From Streptomyces spororaveus (GTDB lineage: Bacteria > Actinomycetota > Actinomycetes > Streptomycetales > Streptomycetaceae): a DNA stretch of 64,000 bases. Within the stretch, counting starts at the first letter, position 1. Each line of letters opens with the position of its first letter. Position numbers and translations under genes: made by a program. Location of the stretch: positions 7,825,501-7,889,500 of the forward strand of contig NZ_BNED01000005.1 of assembly GCF_016755875.1 (NCBI RefSeq), read 5' to 3'. Of the stretch, positions 42,564 through 50,741 are shown piece after piece. The notes under the pieces were generated by a model. The model had not been told where the DNA came from. It did no database searches and was given only the letters and a program-made list of their open reading frames with translations.

Positions 42564-42887
42564 ATGGCCGGCATAGTGATCGCCCAGACGACCATGGACG
42601 ACGAGACGAAGGCGTACGAGATGGCCCGCGCCGCCGTGGAGGCCCGGCTGGCGGCCGGCGTGCACGTCGACGCGCGGATGACCTCCTTCTACTGGTGGAA
42701 GGACGCCGTGCAGCACGAGCGCGAGTACCGGGTCTCCTTCAACACCAGCACGGAGAAGGTCGCCGAGCTGGAGGCGTGGGTGCACGAGCGGCACCCGTAC
42801 GGGGTGCCGCAGTGGATCGTGCTCCCGGCCGGCGCGGCCTCGCAGGAGTACCTGGCGTGGGTGGTGAAGGAGACCACGACGGAGTAG
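42564..42887 (+). CDS. cutA: CutA-family divalent-cation tolerance protein
   Basis: 107 aa trimeric CutA1 fold. TTMDDETKAYEMARAAVEARLAAGVHV, then RMTSFYWWKDAVQHEREYRVSF and ERHPYGVPQWIVLP align with the family (usually LHPYEVPEIIALP). The common Cys of AACVN is replaced here (AAGVH). It lies 60 bp upstream of the leader-peptide promoter and is probably separately transcribed. Confidence 0.9.
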   Translation: MAGIVIAQTTMDDETKAYEMARAAVEARLAAGVHVDARMTSFYWWKDAVQHEREYRVSFNTSTEKVAELEAWVHERHPYGVPQWIVLPAGAASQEYLAWVVKETTTE

Positions 42888-42934
42888 TCCCGCCACCGAC
42901 GCGAAATTCATGAGCGACGGCGACAGGCCCGCGT

Positions 42935-42940
42935 TATGGT
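42935..42940 (+). promoter_or_regulatory. -10 box for the leader-peptide transcript
   Basis: TATGGT ends 7 nt before the leader ATG (42948), the spacing of a leaderless transcript. A weak -35 candidate, TGAGCG (42911-42916), lies 18 bp upstream. Confidence 0.5.
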
Positions 42941-42947
42941 TGGCCGC

Positions 42948-43016
42948 ATGAACGTCACCGGCCTCAGCACCACCGCGACCGCGCGAGCGACCAGCTCGCC
43001 GGTTGCCGCCGCCTGA
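42948..43016 (+). CDS. Candidate alanine attenuator leader peptide (22 aa)
   Basis: Encodes a Thr/Ala/Ser-rich peptide ending SSPVAAA. Six of 22 codons are Ala, and the last three codons before TGA are GCC GCC GCC. It directly precedes an alanyl-tRNA synthetase-like gene. Bases 42999-43007 (CCGGTTGCC, overlapping the Pro-Val-Ala codons) can pair over 9 bp, with one G-T wobble, with 43033-43041 (GGCGACCGG). A ribosome stalled on the Ala codons would cover the upstream arm, the logic of a classical attenuator. Confidence 0.6.
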   Translation: MNVTGLSTTATARATSSPVAAA

Positions 43017-43112
43017 CCTTCCCCCTCTCCCCGGCGACCGGACAACGGTCCGTCGGTTGTGCCGTGGCGTTCCCGCCACCGGTCGGAGACTGAACGGTTC
43101 CGTTCTCCGGTG
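42999..43112 (+). promoter_or_regulatory. Candidate attenuator with alternative RNA hairpins
   Basis: Arm 1 (42999-43007) pairs with arm 2 (43033-43041). Alternatively arm 2 joins a hairpin at 43035-43055 (CGA-CGGAC with GTCCG-TCG, loop AACG). Downstream, GTGGCG-TTCC-CGCCAC (43064-43079) competes with a longer hairpin at 43077-43112 (CACC/GGTG, GGAGA/TCTCC, ACGG/CCGT) because both need 43077-43079. The ribosome binding site GAAGGAG lies just beyond, so the structure could control transcription or translation. Confidence 0.5.
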
Positions 43113-43144
43113 CCTCTCCCGCTGTCATGCGAAGGAGTCACCCC

Positions 43145-44311
43145 ATGAAAACCGAGAACCTGCTCAGCACGTTCGTCGAGTACTTCGAGGAGCGCGGGCA
43201 TCGCCGTATCGTCGGCTCGACGCTGCTGCCACCGCCCGGCGACCCCGTGCTCTTCACCACCTCCGGCATGCATCCCCTCACTCCGTACCTGGAGGGCCGC
43301 CCCCACCCGCTGGGCAGGCGGCTGGTCAACGTCCAGCGATGCCTGCGCACCACGGACCTGGAGGAGGTCGGCGACGCCACCCACCTGACGGTCTTCGAGA
43401 TGCTCGGCACGTGGTCGCTGGGTGACTATGACGGCCCGCTCAGTCTCGACTGGGGATACGGGCTCCTCACCGAGGGGCTGGGCGTGGATCCGGGCCGGCT
43501 GCACGCCACCGTGCACGCCGGCGACGACCGGACCGGGCCGGACACGGCTTCCCTGGAGCTCTGGCAGAGCCGCGGGGTTCCCGTCGAACTCACCGTGGAG
43601 GACAACTGGTGGTCGAACGGACCCGTCGGACCGTGCGGCCCCGACTCGGAGATCTTCCTGTGGAGCGGGGACGGCCCGCCCGAGTCGACGCCCACCCGCG
43701 ACGACCGCTGGGTGGAGGTGTGGAACCACGTGACGATGACCCACCGCCGGCTCGAAGACGGTTCCCTGGTACCCCTTCCCCAGCGCAACGTGGACACCGG
43801 CCTCGGCCTGGAGCGGCTCGCCTCCCTGCTTCAGGGCAAGCCGTCCGTGTTCGAGTGCGACGTGTTCGATCCCTGGCGCAGCCTCGTACCGGTCCTGTGG
43901 CCCCTGGACGAACGGTCGCTGCGCGTGGTCTGCGACCACCTGCGCTCGGCCGTCGTGGTACTCGGCGACGGCGTGCGCCCGGCCAACACCGGCCAGGGCT
44001 ACGTACTGCGACGCCTGGTGCGCCGGATGCTCACCGTGCTGTGGCGGGACGACCCCTCGCGCGGCATCGGGGACCTGCCGAGCGAGCTGGTACGGCACAC
44101 CCTGGACCACTTCCGGCAGGACATGGACCCGGGCGACGTGCTGAGGGTCCTGTCGGAGGAGGAGCGCCGGTTCCGCCGGCTCCTGGAGCGCGGGCGACAG
44201 GTGCTCGCCCGGCCCCGGTTCCGAGGCCCGCTGACCCGGGAGGACTTCCACTACCTCCACGACACCCATGGGCTGCCGACCGAGCTGGTCACGAGCCTGC
44301 GGCAGGGGTGA
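43145..44311 (+). CDS. Alanyl-tRNA synthetase catalytic-core paralogue
   Basis: 388 aa, against about 880 for a full AlaRS. The class II core is intact: motif 1 region STLLPPPGDPVLFTTSGMHP, motif 2 VNVQRCLRTTDLEEVGDATH with TVFEMLGTWSLGDY, and motif 3 NVDTGLGLERLASLLQ. The adjoining GDGVRPANTGQGYVLRRLVRR of the tRNA-recognition region is present. The protein ends at DFHYLHDTHGLPTELV, just before the editing domain would begin, so editing and C-Ala domains are absent. ATG 43145 has GAAGGAG 7 nt upstream. It may charge tRNA-Ala without proofreading, or activate alanine for another reaction. Confidence 0.88.
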   Translation: MKTENLLSTFVEYFEERGHRRIVGSTLLPPPGDPVLFTTSGMHPLTPYLEGRPHPLGRRLVNVQRCLRTTDLEEVGDATHLTVFEMLGTWSLGDYDGPLSLDWGYGLLTEGLGVDPGRLHATVHAGDDRTGPDTASLELWQSRGVPVELTVEDNWWSNGPVGPCGPDSEIFLWSGDGPPESTPTRDDRWVEVWNHVTMTHRRLEDGSLVPLPQRNVDTGLGLERLASLLQGKPSVFECDVFDPWRSLVPVLWPLDERSLRVVCDHLRSAVVVLGDGVRPANTGQGYVLRRLVRRMLTVLWRDDPSRGIGDLPSELVRHTLDHFRQDMDPGDVLRVLSEEERRFRRLLERGRQVLARPRFRGPLTREDFHYLHDTHGLPTELVTSLRQG

Positions 44312-44345
44312 CGACGCGAGGTGCGGGCGGGGCGGGCCGGTGCCC

Positions 44346-44379
44346 GGTGACCGGTGGACCGTCGTGTCCACCGGTCACC
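44346..44379. terminator. Bidirectional terminator after the AlaRS-like gene
   Basis: Perfect 14-bp stem, GGTGACCGGTGGAC and GTCCACCGGTCACC, with a 6-nt loop, between two convergent stops. Confidence 0.9.
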
Positions 44380-44392
44380 CGGGCCGGTACAT

Positions 44393-46909
44393 CTAACCGG
44401 CGCTGATGGCCGCCAGGTGCGTGGAGCCGTCACGCAGGGCGGTGATGCGGACCTGCCCCGCGGGGAAGGGGTCCCTCCCGTTCGGGCCGGGTATCTGCGA
44501 GAAGGGGGTCCAGGAGCCGTCCGGCAGCCGGACGTTGTGCCAGAGCCGTCCGTCGAGCCCCACCGCCACGACCTGGGCCGAGCCGTCCGGTGTCCCGGCG
44601 ATGCCGATGGCGCTGGCCCCCATGGTCGCCGTGCTGACGCCGCGCGGGGGCCGGAAGCCGGTCCACGAGCCGTCCGTCCGCCGCGACTGGTGGTACACCA
44701 TCCCGTCGAGCCCGATCGCGAGGACCTGGGCGGACCCGTCGGGCATCCCGGTGATCGCCAGGGCCGGACCGGAGAACGCGGGGGCACCGCCGTAACCGGC
44801 CATGCGGCCCCAGGCCGTCCATACGCCGTCCCGCCCGCGCACACAGTGGTACATGGCACCGTCCGTGCCGTAACTGAGCAGGTGGGCCGACCCGTCGGGC
44901 ATGGCGGCGATCGACACCTTCGTGGCGCCCCAGCCGCTCTTCGCGGTGAGGCCGGGCAGGGCCCGGAACCCGGTCAGCCCGCCGTCGGCGCGGCGCTGCT
45001 GCCAGATCGTGGTGCCGTCCATGGCCGTCGCCACGATCTGGCAGGTGCCGTCGGGGAAGGCCGCGATGTCCGCCTCCCGTACGGTGAATCCGTTCGCGCT
45101 GTCCGGTCCCGCGAGGCGCTGCCAGGGCTGCGGTGCGGCCGAACCCCGTACGGCGGTCAGCCACAGGCCGTTGTCGGGCGCGATGCCCAGCATCACGACC
45201 GAGCCGTCCGGCATACCGGCCACGGCGCTCTGTACCCCCGCGAACGATCCGGACCCGGACCCGGAGCCGGACCCGGATCCGGCGGGACCCGGCAGCGGAC
45301 GCATTGCGCTCCACGATCCGTCGGGCCGGCGCTCGGTGTGGAAGAGCACCCGCCGCTCGACGTCGTACGGGGGCAGTTGGGCGGAGTAGAACCACACCGG
45401 GTTGGTGATGGCCACCAGTTGGTCCAGCGTGGTGGAGGCGGGCTTGAGCCGGCGCACCTCGGCCCGGGCGAACATGGAGGCCTTGCCCCAGCCGCGCCAG
45501 CGCAGCTGCCCCTTGCCGCCGGCGTCGATGCAGGTGGCGGCCATGATGCCCCACTCGGTGTACAGGGTGGCGATGGTGTCCGGGGCGCCCGTCACGTTCA
45601 AGGTCACGTCGACGGCGTCGAAGAACGACAGGGGCAGTTCCTGGCCGGGTCCCGCGACCGCTCCGCCGGTGCGGGCGGTGAAGTCCAGGGTCACGGCCGC
45701 GGATTCGACCGCGTACGAACGGCCCTGGCGGAGGGCGTCCAGTACGGCCGACGTCGACAGGCTGGAGGCGTAGACGACGTTGTGGGGCCGGCCGACGGCG
45801 TCCGAGGGGCTGTGCGCGTCGCTGTTGCCGACGGCGGCGACCCGTTTGCCGAGGCAGAGCATGACGTGCCAGGCGGCGATGTTGGCGGCGTCGTCCAGAG
45901 TCCACGGCCCGTTCCACACCTCCAGTGCGTCCACGCGGTCGAGGCCGAATTCCCAGAAGGATCCCGCCGCCGGGGTGAGCGGGTGGGCGGCGATCGTCAG
46001 TCCGCCCAGGCTGTGCACGCGCCGGGCCTGACTCTCGAAGGCCCCCTGGTTCGCGGGGCCGTAGCGCCAGTCCACCCACTCGCCCTGCGGCAGGCCGACG
46101 GCCAGCCAGTGGCCGTGGCGGGTGGTGACCTCCTCGGCGTTGACGACCAGCAGGTCTCCCGGGACGTTGCCGCGCCAGGTCACGCCGGTGGAGCTGGTGT
46201 TGTGGTCCGAGGTGGCGATGAAGTGCAGCCCTTCCCGGCGGGCGGCCGTGACGATCTCGTCCACCGTGCGCTGCCCGTCGGAGTGGACGCTGTGCAGGTG
46301 CAGGTCGCCCCGGTACCAGCCGGGCCCCTGCCCCGGCACCGACGCGGGCAGGATGTCGTACGGGGTCCGGGGCAGCGGGTCGCCGTGGTGCAAGGTCACG
46401 TCGACCTGCCATGCCATACCGCCGGTGCTGCCCACCATCGGCCCCAGGATGACGGACCAGGCGCCGGGCTCGACGGGCCCGGGTACGTAGCCGGGAGTGG
46501 CGTCCGCCGCGGACAGGGTGAAACCGGACCGTGCGCCGCCCGACCAGCCGCGGAAGCCGGACGGGCCGAAGACGCCGAGGTCCAGGATCCCGGCCGCCGC
46601 ATCGTGGGTCGTGGCGACGGAGATCCGCTGGACTCCGGCGGGGACGTCGAAGGGGACGTACGCCCACTGGTCGTTGCCGTAGGGGGAGCGGCCGCGGTAG
46701 GTGGTGGTCACGGTGTCGGTGCCCTGCCCCCTTGTCGCGGCGTGCGCGATCGGTGCGGGAACCAGCGCGGCGGCTCCGCCCGCGGCCAGCAGGGCTCCTA
46801 ATCGGAGCAGGGACCGGCGCTCGACACGCGGGCCGGAGCCGGGGGCGGGGCCGTAACCGGGGGAGGGGCAGGGGTCGGGTGCATCGCTCGGTGGACGTTC
46901 ACTCGGCAC
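44393..46909 (-). CDS. Secreted CehA/McbA-type PHP metallohydrolase with C-terminal propeller
   Basis: 838 aa. A Tat-type signal (VERRSLLRLGALLAAGGAAALVP) is followed by a beta domain (about 60-165), then a PHP phosphoesterase domain with metal motifs GDLHLHSVHSDGQ, HFIATSDHNTSS, IAAHPLTP and VGNSDAHSPSD. After about residue 535 a Gly-Ser linker (GSGSGSGSGS) leads to a repeat domain with at least six copies of a PDGS-centred motif (AGMPDGSVVML, AAMPDGSAHLL, TGMPDGSAQVL, AGTPDGSAQVV and others), a beta-propeller probably for glycan or surface binding. It starts at GTG 46909. A secreted phosphodiesterase or carbamate/ester hydrolase tethered by a lectin-like propeller is likely. Confidence 0.88.
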   Translation of the reverse strand: MPSERPPSDAPDPCPSPGYGPAPGSGPRVERRSLLRLGALLAAGGAAALVPAPIAHAATRGQGTDTVTTTYRGRSPYGNDQWAYVPFDVPAGVQRISVATTHDAAAGILDLGVFGPSGFRGWSGGARSGFTLSAADATPGYVPGPVEPGAWSVILGPMVGSTGGMAWQVDVTLHHGDPLPRTPYDILPASVPGQGPGWYRGDLHLHSVHSDGQRTVDEIVTAARREGLHFIATSDHNTSSTGVTWRGNVPGDLLVVNAEEVTTRHGHWLAVGLPQGEWVDWRYGPANQGAFESQARRVHSLGGLTIAAHPLTPAAGSFWEFGLDRVDALEVWNGPWTLDDAANIAAWHVMLCLGKRVAAVGNSDAHSPSDAVGRPHNVVYASSLSTSAVLDALRQGRSYAVESAAVTLDFTARTGGAVAGPGQELPLSFFDAVDVTLNVTGAPDTIATLYTEWGIMAATCIDAGGKGQLRWRGWGKASMFARAEVRRLKPASTTLDQLVAITNPVWFYSAQLPPYDVERRVLFHTERRPDGSWSAMRPLPGPAGSGSGSGSGSGSFAGVQSAVAGMPDGSVVMLGIAPDNGLWLTAVRGSAAPQPWQRLAGPDSANGFTVREADIAAFPDGTCQIVATAMDGTTIWQQRRADGGLTGFRALPGLTAKSGWGATKVSIAAMPDGSAHLLSYGTDGAMYHCVRGRDGVWTAWGRMAGYGGAPAFSGPALAITGMPDGSAQVLAIGLDGMVYHQSRRTDGSWTGFRPPRGVSTATMGASAIGIAGTPDGSAQVVAVGLDGRLWHNVRLPDGSWTPFSQIPGPNGRDPFPAGQVRITALRDGSTHLAAISAG

Positions 46910-46983
46910 AGCCGTGCTCTCCGTTCACGTGGGTGGCTTGGAAGGCGTGCGTGCTGGTGCGAGGGCGCGAGGGTGTGACCGGC

Positions 46984-47775
46984 CTAGCGGCGTGAGCGCT
47001 GCGCCTCGACGATCTGTCGCACGGAGCCGTCGACGTCCGTACGCGCCTGGACGCGCTCGGCGAACCCGGGGAACTGGCCGGCGATGGCGCTCAGCAGCCG
47101 CAGCTCCAGCGGTGCGACGTTGACCTCGCACCGGTCACGGCGGACGGCCCGTACGACGCCGTCGGCGACCTGGCCGGGCGTGACGGTCCTGATGCCGTTC
47201 GGCGGGGTGGCACCGGTGGCCGCGAACATCCCGGCGTCACGGACGAAGCCGGGCTGGACCAGGGAAACCCCCACCCCCGTACCTCTGAGCTCCTGGCGCA
47301 GCGCGAGCGCGAATCCGCGCAGCCCGAACTTCGTCGCGTTGTACAGGGACGTCGACTTGGTCGCCGCCTTGCCGGAGAGGGAGCCGACCAGCACGATGTG
47401 GCCGCGGCCCCGGGCCACCATGTGCTCCGCGAGCAGCCGGGACAGCAGGACGGGCGCGCGAAGGTTGACGTCGAGGGCGCGGTCGAGCTGATCCTCGGCG
47501 TAGTCCAGCAGGTCGCCGCTGGCGGGCAGGGCGGCGTTCGCGACGAGGATGTCCGCCTCCGCGCAGCTCTCGGCGAGGTGTACGACGTCGGACCGTACGG
47601 CCAGATCGGCGACCACGGTACGGGCGCCACAGGCGTCGGCGGTGGCCTTGAGGGCTTCCTCCCGCCGCCCGGTGACCGTGAGGCGGGCACCTTGCGCGGT
47701 CATGCGCGCCGCCAGGGCGGCGCCGATGCCTCCGGTGGCGCCGGTGAGCAGAACGTTCGATCCGGATATGTCCAC
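46984..47775 (-). CDS. Short-chain dehydrogenase/reductase
   Basis: 263 aa classical SDR. The nucleotide motif is LTGATGGIGAALAARM, then NAALPASG, and the catalytic Ser/Tyr/Lys in VGSLSGKAATKSTSLYNATKFGLRGF. GTG 47775 has GGGAG 5 nt upstream. It is divergent from the TetR gene with one perfect palindromic operator between them, so its expression should rise when the repressor binds its ligand. Confidence 0.9.
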   Translation of the reverse strand: MDISGSNVLLTGATGGIGAALAARMTAQGARLTVTGRREEALKATADACGARTVVADLAVRSDVVHLAESCAEADILVANAALPASGDLLDYAEDQLDRALDVNLRAPVLLSRLLAEHMVARGRGHIVLVGSLSGKAATKSTSLYNATKFGLRGFALALRQELRGTGVGVSLVQPGFVRDAGMFAATGATPPNGIRTVTPGQVADGVVRAVRRDRCEVNVAPLELRLLSAIAGQFPGFAERVQARTDVDGSVRQIVEAQRSRR

Positions 47776-47806
47776 GACCACTCCCGTGCGGCTGGCGACG
47801 TCCTCA

Positions 47807-47828
47807 ACTGTTCGTTCGAACGAACAGT
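47807..47828. promoter_or_regulatory. TetR operator between SDR and TetR genes
   Basis: Perfect 22-bp palindrome: ACTGTTCGTTC and its complement GAACGAACAGT. It is close to the SDR promoter region and about 95 bp upstream of the TetR gene. Confidence 0.88.
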
Positions 47829-47922
47829 ATGGACGGCTCCGCTCCTTGTCCACACCTCCGCCGTCCCCAACTCCCCGCCCCCACCTGGGCGGCCGAGTCG
47901 GCCGATGGGGCAGAATTACGCC

Positions 47923-48495
47923 ATGTCCCCTGCTTCCGACACCCGCCAGAGCATCATCGACGCCGTACTGCGGATCATCGGGCAGGACGGCATCGCCGCC
48001 GTCACCAACCGTCGGATCGCGAAGGAGGCCGGAGTCTCGCTCGGTTCCGTCACCTACCACTTCGCGACCCAGCACGAGCTGCTGCGCGAGAGCCTGCTGC
48101 ACTTCGTGGCCGAGGAGACCCGGCACTTCACGGCGCTCGCCGACGAATGCTCCGACGAGCACTTCGACATCGGGCAGGCCGCCGAGGTGGTGGCGCAAGT
48201 GGCGGGCGGCAATGCCTTCGACAGCCGCCACATCGCGCCGTTCGAGCTGTACGTCCAGGCCGGCCGCGACGAACGGCTGCGCGCCGCCGCGGCGGAGTGC
48301 TTCGCCGCCTACGATCTGCTGGCCGCCCGGATCCTGACCCAACTCGGGGTCCCGGATCCCGAACGCCTGGCCGGCGTGGCCGTCGCCCTGGTCTTCGGGC
48401 AGCAGTTGCGGCGCCTGGCGACCGGCGCCCCCGCCGAGGACCTCGTCGACACCCTGCTGATCCTCACGAAGTTCGCCCCGACGCAGACCTCGTAG
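47923..48495 (+). CDS. TetR-family regulator
   Basis: 190 aa. The helix-turn-helix lies in GIAAVTNRRIAKEAGVSLGSVTYHFATQHELL (about residues 22-55), followed by an all-helical ligand domain. ATG 47923 is preceded by CAGAAT (47911-47916) at 6 nt with no ribosome binding site, pointing to leaderless expression. It likely represses the divergent SDR through the 22-bp palindrome. Confidence 0.92.
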   Translation: MSPASDTRQSIIDAVLRIIGQDGIAAVTNRRIAKEAGVSLGSVTYHFATQHELLRESLLHFVAEETRHFTALADECSDEHFDIGQAAEVVAQVAGGNAFDSRHIAPFELYVQAGRDERLRAAAAECFAAYDLLAARILTQLGVPDPERLAGVAVALVFGQQLRRLATGAPAEDLVDTLLILTKFAPTQTS

Positions 48496-48642
48496 TCCGG
48501 GGAGGTCCGCCGGGGCGAGTGGGCCGTGTCCGATCGGTCCCCGTCCATACGCCCGGTCCGGTCGCGGTCGCGGTCGCGGCCGCGAGGAGCGCCGGCGGCG
48601 ACCGGAGCCGGGCGTGAGCGTCGCGCGGTGTGCGCGGCTGCT

Positions 48643-49179
48643 TCAGTACGTGTAACCCACGTGCGCGAGAGCCTGCTTCAGCAGCGCCGCGTGACCGCCG
48701 GGCATCTCGCCCTGCACGGCTGCCGAGAGGGCTTCCTGCGGGCTGAACCAGACCAGGTCCAGGGCGTCCTGCCGGGGGCGGCAATCGCCCGTCACCGGCA
48801 CGATGTAGGCGAGTGACACCGCGTGCTGGCGAGGGTCGTGGTAGGGGGTGACGCCGGCCGTGGGGAAGTATTCGGCGACCGTGAAGGGCTGGAGGGACGC
48901 GGGAATGCGGGGCAGGGCCACGGGACCCAGGTCCTTCTCCAGGTGGCGGAGCAGCGCGTCACGGATCCGCTCGTGGTGCATGACACGGCCGGACACCAGG
49001 GCCCGGCTCATCGCCCCGTCCGCGCCGATGCGCAGGAGCAGTCCGATGGTGGTGACTTCGCCGGTGTCGTCCACGCGTACGGGGACGGCCTCGACGTACA
49101 GGATCGGCATCTGGGCCCTGGCCATTTCCAGTTCGTCACTGGTCAGCCAGCCGGGTGTGGTTTCAGTCGTGTCGGACAT
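48643..49179 (-). CDS. DUF4916 / NUDIX-like protein
   Basis: 178 aa of the DUF4916 family, a NUDIX-fold relative (GWLTSDELEMARAQMPILYVEAVPVRV, then YFPTAGVTPYHDPRQHAVSLAYIVPVTG, then LDLVWFSPQEAL). The classical Nudix box glutamates are not recognisable, so hydrolase activity is doubtful. It is a common single-copy actinobacterial protein with no operon partner here. Confidence 0.87.
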   Translation of the reverse strand: MSDTTETTPGWLTSDELEMARAQMPILYVEAVPVRVDDTGEVTTIGLLLRIGADGAMSRALVSGRVMHHERIRDALLRHLEKDLGPVALPRIPASLQPFTVAEYFPTAGVTPYHDPRQHAVSLAYIVPVTGDCRPRQDALDLVWFSPQEALSAAVQGEMPGGHAALLKQALAHVGYTY

Positions 49180-49320
49180 TCCTTGATCCTACTTTCCAGG
49201 GCGGGTTCCGGCCCAGATCACACGTCCACCCGGCTCGGGGAGAGTGTGGCCCGGGAGTCGTCCGCACGATCCGGACCCGCCCGAATTCTGCCGTGCGAGG
49301 AGCTGACGTAACGTTTGGGC

Positions 49321-50184
49321 ATGAGCACGCCGCCACCCCAGCAACCTCCCGGCCCGTACGGGCCCCCGCAGTCCGCGCATCCGTACGGTGGACAGCCGTA
49401 CGCCGCACCACACGGGCAGTCCGCACAACCCCCGCACCAGCAGCCGTATCAAGGCCAGCCGTACCAGGGCCAGCCGTACCCCGGCCAGCCGTACCCCGGC
49501 CAGCCGTACCCCGGTCAGGGAGCGTGGGGGCAGTACCCGACGGGCACGCCGCCGCGGAAGAACCGGGTGGGCATGGTGATCGGGATCGTCGCCGGAGCGG
49601 TGGTGGCCTTCGGCGCGGTCGGCGCGGTCGGTGCCAGGGTGAGCGGATCCGGCTTCCCCGAGGCCGAGTACCGGCTCACCGTTCCCAAGACGCTGGTGGA
49701 CGGCAAGTACCAGCTGGTGCAGGACCTTTCGGCCACTGAGGGCAAGGAAGCGCTGAAGGGCACCTCCGACTCGAAGATCCGCAACCCGAAGCCGGTCGTC
49801 GGACAGTACGCCTCCGAGTCTCCGCAGGAGGCGGGCGCCCTGGCCGTCTCGGGGATGTACGGCCAGTTCAAGGACCCCGCGAGCGCCCGCAAGAAGATGC
49901 TGCGCGGGGCCGCGGAGGCCGACGGTGCGACCCTGGCGGTCGCCGCGCGGGACATCACGCCCCTCGGCTCCGACGTCACCCTGTCCTGTCAGGTGGTGAC
50001 GGTGCGGCGGGCCGGGGTCGACAGCTCTCTGCCGATGTGCGCGTGGGCTGACGGGAACACCGGTGCCACGGTCGCCGTCGTGGGTGAGGAGACCGCGCAG
50101 CAGAAGCCCGGGTCCGTCGACCTCACCAAGACCGCCGAGACGACCCTCAAGGTGCGGGCCGAGACCCGGCAGCCGATCGGCTGA
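49321..50184 (+). CDS. Membrane protein with Pro/Gln/Gly/Tyr-rich repeat N-terminus
   Basis: 287 aa. Residues 1-75 are low-complexity with five near-identical pentapeptides (QPYQG twice, QPYPG three times; 15-bp DNA repeats around 49448-49522). A single membrane helix follows (about 84-108, VGMVIGIVAGAVVAFGAVGAVG), then an extracytoplasmic domain (AEYRLTVPKTLVDGKYQLVQ) with two cysteines (LSCQVV and PMCAWAD). TAACGT (49309-49314) is 6 nt from the ATG with TTCTGC 17 bp upstream, a leaderless-type promoter. Confidence 0.82.
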   Translation: MSTPPPQQPPGPYGPPQSAHPYGGQPYAAPHGQSAQPPHQQPYQGQPYQGQPYPGQPYPGQPYPGQGAWGQYPTGTPPRKNRVGMVIGIVAGAVVAFGAVGAVGARVSGSGFPEAEYRLTVPKTLVDGKYQLVQDLSATEGKEALKGTSDSKIRNPKPVVGQYASESPQEAGALAVSGMYGQFKDPASARKKMLRGAAEADGATLAVAARDITPLGSDVTLSCQVVTVRRAGVDSSLPMCAWADGNTGATVAVVGEETAQQKPGSVDLTKTAETTLKVRAETRQPIG

Positions 50185-50375
50185 GCCGCGCCTCCTCCGG
50201 AGCGGACGTCGTCGGCGGCGGCAGCGGTAGAGGTGGCGGCGCTAAACCATCGCAGAGTTATGCCCAAAAGGTGACTTTCTGCGACCTGAACCGGTCGGAT
50301 AGCAATGACACGGTGCCTGGTGAGGCCCGCCGACGGTCGGCGGTGACCCCTGCCGCACCGAGGAAGGAACGTCTC

Positions 50376-50741
50376 GTGATCCGCATCCGTCACGCCGCCG
50401 CCCTGGCCACGATGGCCGTCACCGCCCTGACCATCGCCGTGAGCCCCGCCTCGGCGGCACCCGGGGACACGCTCACCATGTGTTCCAGCACCCTCACCCC
50501 GGACGGCTGGGTGGACGCCCAGTGGTGGAACAGCGGCGGGTGCGGCTCCGGCTTCAATCCCAACACCAAGCAGATCAAGGACCTCAGGGGCTACCCGGTC
50601 GGCACCCAGGTCAACGCCTGCGCGTCCACGTGGCCGCCCGCCGGCTGGACCATCACCAGCACCTACTACTCCAGTGGCTGCCGTTACTCCGCCGTTCCCA
50701 GCTTCAACCCCAACACCTGGACCCTGAAGCGCACCTCCTGA
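50376..50741 (+). CDS. Small secreted protein
   Basis: 121 aa. GTG 50376 (ribosome binding site GGAAGGA) begins a Sec signal peptide (RHAAALATMAVTALTIAVSPASA, cleavage near APGD). The mature part of about 90 aa has two similar halves, each with a Cys pair and a GFNPNT or SFNPNT motif (SSTLTPDGWVDAQWW...GFNPNT and ASTWPPAGWTITSTYY...SFNPNT), so it is an internally duplicated cysteine-containing exported peptide. Function unknown. Confidence 0.78.
   Translation: MIRIRHAAALATMAVTALTIAVSPASAAPGDTLTMCSSTLTPDGWVDAQWWNSGGCGSGFNPNTKQIKDLRGYPVGTQVNACASTWPPAGWTITSTYYSSGCRYSAVPSFNPNTWTLKRTS

Noticed and set aside
42910..42951. A 13-residue ORF (MSDGDRPALWLAA) containing a TTA codon and overlapping the leader ATG
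   Set aside because: It lies upstream of the predicted transcription start of the leader and has no ribosome binding site. A bldA-linked role would be attractive but is unsupported unless an upstream promoter is shown.
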